This document shows, in pieces, positions 1 through 5,083 of a DNA stretch of 5,083 nucleotides. Every line of letters begins with the position of its first letter. Position 1 is the stretch's first letter. The notes under the pieces were generated by a model, which saw nothing but the letters and a program-made list of their open reading frames with translations, had not been told where the DNA came from and did not search any database. The translations under genes were made by a program, and so were the position numbers. The stretch comes from Clostridia bacterium (lineage in GTDB: Bacteria > Bacillota > Clostridia > Oscillospirales > Acutalibacteraceae): assembly GCA_900754145.1 (NCBI GenBank), contig CAAEBW010000245.1, forward strand, positions 1 through 5,083. The letters are read 5' to 3'.

Positions 1-6
1 GCGGGA

Positions 7-924
7 TTATTTTAAAAATCCGTTAATAATCTGCTCCTCTGCCTCAGCTTCGGTAAGTCCTAAGGTCATAAGCTTTATAAGCTGGTCGCCCGCTATTTTT
101 CCGATTGCCGCCTCGTGAATAAGCGAGGCGTCGATACTGTTAGCGGATATTTCGGGTATAGCGGTCACCGTGGCGTTATCCATAATAATCGCGTCGCACT
201 CGGTATGACCGCTGCATAAATTGTTGCCGTTGATTTTGGAGAGGAAGCGCTGGAAGGAGTTATCCTTTGCGACCGAGCGCGAGACCACATTTGCGCTGGA
301 GCTTTTACCGTCAAGGTCTACTGTAAAATCGGTTTCGGCGGTCTGCCTGCCGTGGGTCATAATCTTTTCGTGTATCACAAGGGAGGCACCGTCGGATAGG
401 CGGGCTTTGGTTACGCGCTTTGTAGAGTCTATTCCCTTTATCTGCGCGGTGTCCATCTCCATATAACCGCCCTCGGCGATATTTACAACGGTGGTGGGGT
501 TCATATTGTTTTCGCCGTTTCCGTCACCCTCGCCGTAGTGCTTTTCGATGTATTTCACCCTTGCGTTTTTGCCGACAAAAAAGGTGTGAATACCGTCGTG
601 GCGGGATTCCTTTTCGCCGCAGTTGTGTATTCCGCACCCCGCAACTATTGTGACATCGGCGTTATCACCGATTATAAAATCGTTATAAACAAGGTCGTTA
701 AGCCCTGTTTCGCTTATAATTACGGGAATGTGGACGGTCTCGCCCACAGTTCCCGCTTTTATTATTATGTCAATACCCGGTCGGTCGGTTTTGGTTTTAA
801 TATCGATGTTTTCGGTAACGTGACGGTCGGCAAGCTGACCGTTTGACCTGATATTATACGCACCGTCGGGTGACGCGTTCATATCCGCAATAATCTTTAA
901 AAGCTCTAATTCCGTGCCGTTCAT
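7..924 (-). CDS. sufB: SufB/SufD-family Fe-S scaffold protein (minimal SufBC type, SmsB-like)
   Basis: This is the scaffold partner of the SufC ATPase; together they assemble iron-sulfur clusters in the cytosol. The 305 residues are much shorter than E. coli SufB (about 495), which fits the compact SufB of two-gene SUF-like minimal systems in anaerobes. The C-terminal core is typical: GHTECDAIIMD near residues 239-249, IHEAAIGKI near 269-277, and an ending EEQIINGF near 296-303. By alignment from memory, Cys243 matches the essential E. coli SufB Cys405, and His270-Glu271 match His433-Glu434. Further cysteines at 97, 102 (GCGIHNCG) and 237 could serve as extra ligands. The start ATG overlaps the sufC stop by one base (TGATG), with AAGGAGG at 932-938 seven bases upstream, so translation is coupled. 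SufD is an alternative family name, but the Cys and His-Glu residues favour a SufB role. The gene ends six bases from the window edge, so what follows it is unknown. Confidence 0.9.
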   Translation of the reverse strand: MNGTELELLKIIADMNASPDGAYNIRSNGQLADRHVTENIDIKTKTDRPGIDIIIKAGTVGETVHIPVIISETGLNDLVYNDFIIGDNADVTIVAGCGIHNCGEKESRHDGIHTFFVGKNARVKYIEKHYGEGDGNGENNMNPTTVVNIAEGGYMEMDTAQIKGIDSTKRVTKARLSDGASLVIHEKIMTHGRQTAETDFTVDLDGKSSSANVVSRSVAKDNSFQRFLSKINGNNLCSGHTECDAIIMDNATVTAIPEISANSIDASLIHEAAIGKIAGDQLIKLMTLGLTEAEAEEQIINGFLK

Positions 925-1661
925 CAGCGCGCCTCCTTCACATTGTCGGCAAGTATTTTACAGCCGCTGTCAACCGTGCCTAAAAGCTCAGGCAGAATTT
1001 CGTTTTTAGTGCCTGTGGCGCGAAGCTCGCCGCCGCCTAAAACAACAATCCTGTCCGCAATATTAAGAATACGCTCCTGATGCGAAATTATGATAATTGT
1101 ACCGCCCGAGCTCTTGTGCATCTTTTCAAACACCTGAATTAAATTTCCGAAGCTCCAAAGGTCGATACCCGCCTCGGGCTCGTCAAAAATGGAGACCTTT
1201 GAGGAACGGGCTAATACCGTAGCGATTTCAATACGCTTAAGCTCGCCGCCCGAAAGGGAGGAGTTGACCTCGCGGTTTATATAGTCCCTCGCGCAAAGAC
1301 CCACCTGCGAAAGGTAGTCGCACGCCTCGTTTATTCCGATTTCCTTGCCCGCGGCAAGACCTATAAGGTCATAAACGGTAAGCCCCTTAAAATGTACGGG
1401 CTGTTGAAAGGCAAAGCTTATGCCTTTTTTTGCCCTGTCGGTCACCGAAAGGTCGGTAATATCCTCCCCGTCAAGCAGAATCTGCCCCGAAACGGGGGTG
1501 ATTATTCCCGCGATAATTTTCGCAAGGGTGGATTTGCCGCCGCCGTTGGGTCCCGTTATTACAACAAAGCCTTCATCAATTTTCAGATTAATGTTTTTCA
1601 GAATTTCCTTTTCGCCCGTCTCGTTTTCGGCGCTGAAGGAAATATTTTTTAATTCTAACAT
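924..1661 (-). CDS. sufC: SufC-type ABC ATPase for Fe-S cluster assembly
   Basis: This is a soluble ABC-type ATPase that binds the SufB scaffold and powers the conformational change needed for cluster assembly; despite its fold it is not a transporter. At 245 residues it has normal SufC length. Visible motifs are Walker A GPNGGGKST (37-45), Q-loop FAFQQP (83-88), signature LSGGE (136-140) followed by LKRIEIA, Walker B VSIFDE (156-161) with catalytic Glu161, and H-loop His194 in ISHQE. FDEPEAGIDLW after Walker B is characteristic of SufC. The start is supported by GGAGG at 1667-1671, five bases before the ATG. It is the first gene of the operon and overlaps sufB by one base. No Rrf2/IscR-type regulator and no cysteine desulfurase lie upstream; the preceding gene is a LytTR regulator with its own promoter. 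Confidence 0.95.
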   Translation of the reverse strand: MLELKNISFSAENETGEKEILKNINLKIDEGFVVITGPNGGGKSTLAKIIAGIITPVSGQILLDGEDITDLSVTDRAKKGISFAFQQPVHFKGLTVYDLIGLAAGKEIGINEACDYLSQVGLCARDYINREVNSSLSGGELKRIEIATVLARSSKVSIFDEPEAGIDLWSFGNLIQVFEKMHKSSGGTIIIISHQERILNIADRIVVLGGGELRATGTKNEILPELLGTVDSGCKILADNVKEAR

Positions 1662-1691
1662 TTCTTCCTCCGAGTAAGTATTTACCCTTAT

Positions 1692-1720
1692 ATGATACCT
1701 TTTTTTTATGATAAAATCAA
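1692..1720 (-). promoter_or_regulatory. sigma-A promoter of the sufC-sufB operon
   Basis: Read on the minus strand, a -35 box TTGATT (1715-1720) and a -10 box TATCAT (1692-1697) are separated by exactly 17 bases of A-rich sequence. The -10 matches consensus at 5 of 6 positions and the -35 at 4 of 6. Transcription would start near 1685, leaving a leader of about 24 bases that contains the sufC ribosome site. The leader is too short for a riboswitch. Any control would have to act at the promoter itself, for example at the palindrome directly upstream of the -35 box. Confidence 0.7.
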
Positions 1721-1740
1721 CCGTTTGCGCAAAAAAACGG
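1721..1740 (-). terminator. possible weak terminator of the LytTR gene, or operator next to the sufC promoter
   Basis: CCGTTT and AAACGG form a 6-bp stem around an 8-base loop. It lies 26 bases past the LytTR stop codon on the minus strand and abuts the sufC -35 box. The U-rich stretch after it (TTGATTTT) is interrupted, so termination would be weak. The same bases contain a perfect 10-bp palindrome TTTGCGCAAA (1724-1733), which would suit a dimeric repressor or activator. The sequence does not decide between the two readings. Confidence 0.35.
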
Positions 1741-1766
1741 AATTATTTTCTTTTTATTTTCTTTTT

Positions 1767-2468
1767 TTACAATTCCTGCGCGCCCGAAAACTCCCTGTAC
1801 TCCTGCCTGAAGCTTTTAAAATAGCTTCGCCCTACGTGCAGGCGCTCGCCGTTTCTGAGGACTACGGCGTCGCTGTTGTAGCCTGAAATATAATTGAAAT
1901 TAACTACATAGGCGCGGTTTATTTTACCGAAATGCTGCTTCGGCAGCTCGCGGTATACCCGCGCCATAGTTTTGCGGCAGCGGATTTTTTTGTTTCTTAA
2001 GCCTATAAGGCAGTTTTTATTGTCCGCCTCAAGGTAGAGTATCTCGTTTGCGCTTAAGCAGAATATGTCTCCGCCGTCCTTTATTAAAATCGGTCGGTTA
2101 TCGCTTTGGGCTTTGAAAAAATCGTCCAGCGCGGAAAAAAGGAGAGCTTTATTAAGCGGCTTTAATAAAAAGCGGAAGGGATTAACCTCAAAGGACTCGA
2201 TAATAAAGCCCTTATACGAGCTCAAAAAAATTATCGTACAGTCGGGATTGCTTTTTCTGATAAACCGCGCGGTTTCAAGCCCGTTTATGTCGTTGATATT
2301 GTAATCGAGTATAATAAGCGGATATTTGTTTTTACTTATAAGCAGCTCGGCTCCCGAAAAGTATTCCTCGACTAAAAGCTCGATTCCGTGCAGATTAGAG
2401 TATTCGTATATAATCCGTTTTGTCCTTTTTATCGCGGTGAAGTCGGCGTCGCACAAAGCAATTCTCAT
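1767..2468 (-). CDS. LytTR-family response regulator (receiver plus LytTR DNA-binding domain), orphan
   Basis: This is a cytosolic two-component transcription regulator of the AgrA/LytR/VirR type, 233 residues long. The receiver domain covers about residues 1-118, with an acidic pocket at Asp7 and Asp9, the likely phosphorylated Asp55 (LIILDYN), switch Ser83/Ser84 (IIFLSS) and Lys103 in FLLKP. A LytTR domain covers about 126-229, including ILYLEADNKN, then a basic stretch with IRCRKTMARV, FGKINRAYVVNFNYI and LHVGRSYFKSFRQEY, all typical of the family. The start is set by AAGGAGG at 2477-2483, eight bases before the ATG. No histidine kinase gene is adjacent, so the signal is unknown. The gene is divergent from the small sigma factor and lies upstream of, but is probably transcribed separately from, sufCB. 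Repeats around its promoter suggest autoregulation; that is inference. Confidence 0.9.
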   Translation of the reverse strand: MRIALCDADFTAIKRTKRIIYEYSNLHGIELLVEEYFSGAELLISKNKYPLIILDYNINDINGLETARFIRKSNPDCTIIFLSSYKGFIIESFEVNPFRFLLKPLNKALLFSALDDFFKAQSDNRPILIKDGGDIFCLSANEILYLEADNKNCLIGLRNKKIRCRKTMARVYRELPKQHFGKINRAYVVNFNYISGYNSDAVVLRNGERLHVGRSYFKSFRQEYREFSGAQEL

Positions 2469-2505
2469 AATTATTGCCTCCTTTTGAATTTTGAGAATAT
2501 AACTT

Positions 2506-2521
2506 TTCGACTTATTTCGAC
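2506..2521. repeat. helical-turn-phased TTCGAC direct repeat at the LytTR transcription start
   Basis: TTCGAC appears at 2506-2511 and 2516-2521, exactly 10 bases apart, and each copy is followed by an AT-rich tetramer. The pair lies over the predicted start of the LytTR transcript, where a bound protein would block transcription. The spacing puts both copies on the same face of the helix. The function is inferred from position only. Confidence 0.4.
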
Positions 2522-2524
2522 ATT

Positions 2525-2553
2525 ATTATACAATATACGCGATTAAATGTCAA
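2525..2553 (-). promoter_or_regulatory. perfect-consensus sigma-A promoter of the LytTR regulator
   Basis: On the minus strand, TTGACA (2548-2553) and TATAAT (2525-2530) are separated by exactly 17 bases, so both boxes and the spacing match the sigma-A consensus. Transcription would begin near 2518, giving a leader of about 50 bases. Such a strong core promoter for a regulatory gene suggests that a bound protein normally holds it down, which fits the repeats overlapping and flanking it. Confidence 0.85.
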
Positions 2554-2580
2554 TATATAACTTTTTAAGACAAAAATCGC
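2539..2580. repeat. interrupted inverted repeat over the -35 box of the LytTR promoter
   Basis: The left arm is GCGATT (2539-2544), then three A, then TGTC (2548-2551). The right arm is GACA (2569-2572), then two A, then AATCGC (2575-2580). The arms give ten complementary positions with one single-base offset, separated by 17 bases. The left arm contains part of the TTGACA box, so a protein bound here would compete with RNA polymerase. It is a possible operator and unproven. Confidence 0.35.
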
Positions 2581-2642
2581 TATTTTTTTGCGTTTCGCTC
2601 CTTGAAAAGGTCGTCTTGCTCCGAAATTAATAAATTTATCGC

Positions 2643-2718
2643 GCAAACTATGTAAAATTTTCCAAAAGAGAAAGGCGGAAGACGCATAACGGAAAAAATT
2701 TACATACGGTGAGTTTGC
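2643..2718 (+). repeat. long imperfect inverted repeat (stem-loop) in the leader of the sigma-like gene
   Basis: Three segments pair in nested order: GCAAACT (2643-2649) with AGTTTGC (2712-2718), ATGTAAA (2650-2656) with TTTACAT (2699-2705), and TTTTCC (2658-2663) with GGAAAA (2691-2696). Six unpaired bases (2706-2711) bulge on the right side, and a 27-base loop (2664-2690) lies at the tip. Twenty paired positions in nested register are unlikely by chance. The structure ends about 30 bases before the ribosome site, so it could act as a structured RNA leader or, in DNA, as a binding site. It lacks an adjacent strong U-tract at its base; TTTTTCTTTC begins 12 bases later. Confidence 0.55.
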
Positions 2719-2748
2719 AAATCGGCTGCCTTTTTCTTTCTTGAAATG

Positions 2749-2756
2749 AAAGGAAG
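2749..2756 (+). promoter_or_regulatory. ribosome binding site that sets the sigma-like gene start
   Basis: AAAGGAAG contains AGGA at 2751-2754, nine bases before the ATG at 2764. The earlier in-frame ATG at 2746 is preceded only by a pyrimidine-rich stretch (TTTTTCTTTC), with no Shine-Dalgarno match. Start at 2764 is therefore preferred. Confidence 0.65.
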
Positions 2757-2763
2757 AGTCAGG

Positions 2764-3285
2764 ATGTGCAACAAGGAGCTAATTTCAATTACCGAGGAGA
2801 TAAAAAGGAAGGATATGTCGCGATTCGACGAGCTTTACGGTGCTTTTGAGGGGCTTATACGCCATTTTGAAATAAAGCTCGGATACGACGACGCGGGTCA
2901 GGAATTGACGGCGTTTTTGCTGGAGCTTGTTTATTCGCTTAATACCGAGAGGTTTTTGCCCGATGAATCCGAGTCGCTTAACAGATATATTGCGGTTTCG
3001 GTGCGGAATAAGTATATCGCGCTTTCAAAGGAGCAACGTAGGCGCTTACTCGAATCGGGAGAGCTTTTTGACTGCGTCGGCTCTTCTAGGGAGCTTGAAG
3101 GCTCGGTTGCTTTAAGGGAGGGAATGAGTCTTTTAAGCGAGCGGCAAAGGACAGCGATTACCTTAAGGTACATATACGGCTATTCCGACGCCGAGATAGC
3201 GGAGAGGCTCGGAATAACGCGTCAGGCGGTAAACCGCCTTGAAAGACGGGGGCTTAGCATTTTGCGGGAGTATTTAGGGGGATAA
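2764..3285 (+). CDS. small sigma-70-family factor (regions 2 and 4 only), target regulon unknown
   Basis: This is a 173-residue RNA polymerase sigma-like protein. Region 2 lies at about residues 19-93: YDDAGQELTAFLLELV (41-56) resembles the D-x-x-QE-x-x-L core-binding helix, followed by LNRYIAVSVRNKYIALSKEQRR. A linker leads to region 4 at about 118-171, with LLSERQRTAITLRYIYGYSDAEIAERLG and a helix-turn-helix (141-164, SDAEIAERLGITRQAVNRLE). Regions 1 and 3 are absent. The compact layout resembles ECF-like clostridial factors such as the TcdR/BotR/UviA group, but membership cannot be shown by eye. I chose the ATG at 2764 because AAAGGAAG (2749-2756) stands at proper distance; an in-frame ATG at 2746 has no ribosome site and overlaps nearly the same purine tract. 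No anti-sigma gene is adjacent. The gene stands alone, divergent from the LytTR gene, and ends at a strong hairpin. Confidence 0.8.
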   Translation: MCNKELISITEEIKRKDMSRFDELYGAFEGLIRHFEIKLGYDDAGQELTAFLLELVYSLNTERFLPDESESLNRYIAVSVRNKYIALSKEQRRRLLESGELFDCVGSSRELEGSVALREGMSLLSERQRTAITLRYIYGYSDAEIAERLGITRQAVNRLERRGLSILREYLGG

Positions 3286-3330
3286 AAAAGGGATTGTAAA
3301 AAAATAAACCCCGATTTGTCTCTTAAAAAG

Positions 3331-3381
3331 CAGCCAAGCTCGGCAAAAGCTTTATTTTTGTGCTTTTGCCGAGCTTGGTTG
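3331..3381. terminator. strong bidirectional terminator between converging genes
   Basis: Twenty bases (3331-3350) pair with 3362-3381 around an 11-base T-rich loop; the only imperfection is a G-T position near the base of the stem. On the plus strand the stem is followed by TTTAATCTTT, and on the minus strand by CTTTTTAAG, so it can stop transcription from the sigma-like gene on the left and from potD on the right. The rest of the 134-base gap (3286-3419) holds nothing recognisable. Confidence 0.88.
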
Positions 3382-3419
3382 TTTAATCTTTCATCAATTA
3401 ATCCGTACCTTAAGGGTGA

Positions 3420-4526
3420 TTAATAGAGCTTAACCTCGCTCCAGAGGGTTTCGTAATAGGTGCGTATTTCGCTGTCGATATCGTGGTAGTATTGTACCTT
3501 CGGCAGATTTGCCTCATCGGGATAGAGAATCTCGTTCTGATAATAGCAGTAATCCTTATTGTTTATAACCGCGGTGTTGGGGGAGGCGTAGCCGATATAC
3601 TCGGCGTTAGCGGTCGAAATATCAGGCTCTAAGAGGAAGTTGATATACATAAGCGCCGCTTCGTAATTCTTCGCGTTTTTCGGTACGCAGATAGAATCAA
3701 CGAAAATGTTTGTGCCCTCCTCTGGGTAGAAGAAGCGCAGATCCTCGTTAGACTCAAGCATTGTAAGGTAATCGCCCGCGTAGTAGGGGGCTACAGAAGC
3801 CTCGCCCGTCTCCATCTTGGCGTAAATTTCGTCCATAACATAGGACTGGAGGTTTGCCTTGCCCTGCTTTAAAAGGTCGGCGGCGGCGTCCCAATCCGCC
3901 TTGTTAATGGTGTTTAAATCCTGACCCAAAATCATCTGGGCAGTCATAAAGGCGTCGCGCGGGTTGTTGAAGTTGAGCGCCATATCCTTGTATTTTTCGT
4001 CCCACAATACCTTCCAGGAATGCTCAATATCGCTTCCGGTCAGCTTTTCATTGTAAATAATTCCGACCAAGCCGACATTGTAGGGAACGCTGTACTCGTT
4101 GTTTTCGTCAAAGAAGAGGTTTTTATAGCTGTCGTCAATCAAATCGTAGTTAGAAAGCTTTGAGGTGTCGATTTTTTCGAGCATATCTTCGTTTTTAAGG
4201 CGTTCGATCATATAATCAGAGGGGATTATTATATCGTAGCTTATGCCGCCGCTCTTAAGCTGGGAGTACATAGTCTCATTGCTTTCAAAGGTAAGGTACT
4301 TAACCTTAATCCCTGTAAGCTTTTCAAATTCCTTGTTTACGTCAATCGAGCCGTCCGCACCGTCTGAAATATATTCGCCCCAGTTGTAGACCGTAAGCGA
4401 GGTCCCCTCAAGGCTCTTGTCGTAGGTTCCGCGGAGGTTCAGCTCCTTGTATTCATAGCCGCAGCCCGTGAGCAGGGCAGAGAGTGTTAATGTTAATGCA
4501 AGTATGAGAGCAAGATGTTTTTTCAT
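3420..4526 (-). CDS. potD: spermidine/putrescine-binding lipoprotein of the PotABCD transporter
   Basis: This is the extracellular, membrane-anchored substrate-binding protein that delivers polyamines to the PotB-PotC channel. A lipoprotein signal lies at residues 1-21 (MKKHLALIL start, hydrophobic core, LLTG before Cys22, the lipidated residue). The mature part follows the PotD pattern: VYNWGEYIS (46-54), YLTFESNETMYSQL (77-90), YDIIIPSDYMIERL (97-110), VPYNVGLVGIIYN (147-159), NNPRDAFMTAQ (187-197), EGTNIFVDSICVP (270-282) and YIGYASPN (310-317). At 368 residues it is near the family norm. The ribosome site GAAAGGA (4536-4542) is nine bases before the ATG. It follows potC by 40 bases without an evident promoter, so it is the last gene of the operon. 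By remembered alignment, Trp255 of E. coli PotD is Phe275 here while Asp257 is kept as Asp277; substrate preference cannot be inferred firmly. Confidence 0.93.
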   Translation of the reverse strand: MKKHLALILALTLTLSALLTGCGYEYKELNLRGTYDKSLEGTSLTVYNWGEYISDGADGSIDVNKEFEKLTGIKVKYLTFESNETMYSQLKSGGISYDIIIPSDYMIERLKNEDMLEKIDTSKLSNYDLIDDSYKNLFFDENNEYSVPYNVGLVGIIYNEKLTGSDIEHSWKVLWDEKYKDMALNFNNPRDAFMTAQMILGQDLNTINKADWDAAADLLKQGKANLQSYVMDEIYAKMETGEASVAPYYAGDYLTMLESNEDLRFFYPEEGTNIFVDSICVPKNAKNYEAALMYINFLLEPDISTANAEYIGYASPNTAVINNKDYCYYQNEILYPDEANLPKVQYYHDIDSEIRTYYETLWSEVKLY

Positions 4527-4566
4527 TTATCAAAATCCTTTCTTTAATATGGGGTGTGCAAGTATG

Positions 4567-5083
4567 TTAAACGGTTTTTAAATTCTTTTTTTCGCTTTTG
4601 GTCTGCAATACATTATAAAGCACCATCAGAACAAAAACGGATATAAATATGAGGGTTGAAAGGGCGTATGTGTCGGGCGTGACAGATTTTTTTGTCATAT
4701 TGTAGATTACGATAGGCAGGGTCTGATAATGCCCGCAGGTAAAGTAGCTTATAACAAAATCGTCAAGCGACAGGGTAAACGCCATTATAAAGCCTGTGAC
4801 GATTCCCGTTGAAATTGAGGGAAGTATCACCTTGAAAAAGGCTTTAAGCGGGGTACAGCCGAGGTCGAGCGCCGCCTCTGCCAAATGTGAGTCGGTCTGC
4901 CTGAGTCTCGGTATAACCGATAAAATCACATAGGGCAGGTTAAAGGTGATATGCGCGATAAGGACGGTCGCGAAGCCCAAGGATTCGTTAAGCCCTATAA
5001 GCTTGCCGAAAAATATGAACAGGAGCATTAATGAAATACCCGTTACAATATCGGCGTTCATCATAGGAATCTGGGTAACCGCC
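4567..5083 (-). CDS. potC: spermidine/putrescine ABC transporter permease PotC, N-terminal part outside window
   Basis: This is one of the two membrane subunits of the polyamine importer. The frame stays open to the window edge: residues AVTQIP precede the first Met-Met, and PMMNADIVTGISLMLLF continues the family pattern, so the ATG at 5064 is internal and not the start. About 172 C-terminal residues are visible, against roughly 260-275 for the family. Hydrophobic membrane segments are seen at VTGISLMLLFIFFGKLIG, FATVLIAHITFNLPYVILSVI, the stretch ending GIVTGFIMAFTLSLDDFVISYF, and TLIFISVFVLMVLYNVL near the end. The EAA loop that contacts the PotA ATPase is EAALDLGCTPLKAFFKVILP. The C-terminus is short, basic and cytosolic (KSEKKNLK). 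Upstream potA and potB are expected beyond the right edge. Confidence 0.92.
   Translation of the reverse strand, partial: AVTQIPMMNADIVTGISLMLLFIFFGKLIGLNESLGFATVLIAHITFNLPYVILSVIPRLRQTDSHLAEAALDLGCTPLKAFFKVILPSISTGIVTGFIMAFTLSLDDFVISYFTCGHYQTLPIVIYNMTKKSVTPDTYALSTLIFISVFVLMVLYNVLQTKSEKKNLKTV

Larger units (their letters stand above)
2497..2565. repeat. 11-bp direct repeats flanking the LytTR promoter
   Basis: ATATAACTTTT occurs at 2497-2507 and again at 2555-2565 on the plus strand (AAAAGTTATAT read toward the LytTR gene). The copies lie 58 bases apart. One sits just upstream of the -35 box and the other in the 5' leader. The core AAAGTTATA resembles the GTT-centred half-sites bound by LytTR domains but does not match fully. 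They are candidate autoregulatory sites; the AT-rich context means chance cannot be excluded. Confidence 0.5.
2469..2763. promoter_or_regulatory. divergent non-coding control region between the LytTR and sigma-like genes
   Basis: These 295 bases carry no convincing gene. The left part (2469-2580) holds the LytTR ribosome site, promoter and repeats listed separately. The middle (2581-2640) has a possible weak rightward promoter, TTGAAA at 2602-2607 and ATTAAT at 2626-2631 spaced by 18 bases, with the short hairpin CCTT-GAA-AAGG (2600-2610) overlapping its -35. The right part (2643-2718) is a long imperfect inverted repeat in the leader of the sigma-like gene. No known riboswitch or T-box hallmark was recognised. 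Confidence 0.6.

Noticed and set aside
221..846. Plus-strand open frames inside the sufB region
   Set aside because: They lie wholly within a well-supported minus-strand gene, show no family motifs and have no convincing ribosome sites.
924..1661. SufC read as a membrane transporter ATPase
   Set aside because: FDEPEAGIDLW after the LSGGE signature and the overlapping SufB-type gene identify it as the Fe-S assembly ATPase.
2746..2763. Upstream in-frame ATG giving a sigma-like protein six residues longer
   Set aside because: It has no Shine-Dalgarno sequence ahead of it, and the AAAGGAAG lying after it is well placed for the ATG at 2764.
2581..2763. Riboswitch or T-box leader before the sigma-like gene
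   Set aside because: No T-box sequence, no recognised aptamer core and no canonical terminator with a U-tract at the stem base; only the inverted repeat itself can be supported.
2469..2763. CRISPR array or mobile-element end suggested by multiple short repeats
   Set aside because: The repeats are 6-11 bp, differ from each other and lack regular spacers; there is no transposase, integrase or terminal inverted repeat in the window.
2931..3173. Minus-strand open frame inside the sigma-like gene
   Set aside because: It is antisense to a gene with clear sigma region 2 and 4 motifs; its composition is low-complexity serine-rich and typical of a shadow frame.
5062..5064. ATG as the true start of potC
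   Set aside because: The frame continues open to the window edge with residues that fit the family, and the protein would lack its first membrane segments; the gene is cut by the window.

Overview
The window looks like chromosomal DNA from an anaerobic, low-to-moderate-GC Clostridia-type Bacillota. The indications are strong AAGGAGG-type ribosome sites, consensus sigma-A promoters, a two-gene SufC-SufB iron-sulfur scaffold of the minimal kind, a polyamine-binding lipoprotein instead of a periplasmic protein, and an orphan LytTR response regulator. No species call is possible from sequence alone.

Layout from left to right. Positions 7-1661 (- strand) hold a tightly coupled sufC-sufB operon (genes overlap by 1 base) with its own good promoter at 1692-1720. 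Positions 1767-2468 (- strand) hold a receiver-LytTR response regulator with no kinase beside it, driven by a perfect consensus promoter (TTGACA, 17 bases, TATAAT). Positions 2469-2763 are a non-coding divergent region rich in direct and inverted repeats. Positions 2764-3285 (+ strand) hold a small sigma-70-like factor of 173 residues. Positions 3331-3381 form a 20-bp-stem hairpin that can terminate transcription from both sides. Positions 3420-5083 (- strand) hold the end of a polyamine ABC transporter operon, potC (cut by the window edge) followed by potD.

The two outer blocks are housekeeping: Fe-S cluster assembly on the left and spermidine/putrescine uptake on the right. Between them sit two divergent regulators, one likely responding to a signal by receiver phosphorylation and one that would redirect RNA polymerase. 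They share a 295-base control region with more repeat structure than expected. Their targets cannot be read from the window. This divergent regulator pair and its control region are the least ordinary part of the sequence. I found no mobile element, CRISPR array, tRNA or rRNA, and nothing that is clearly a new multi-gene system.
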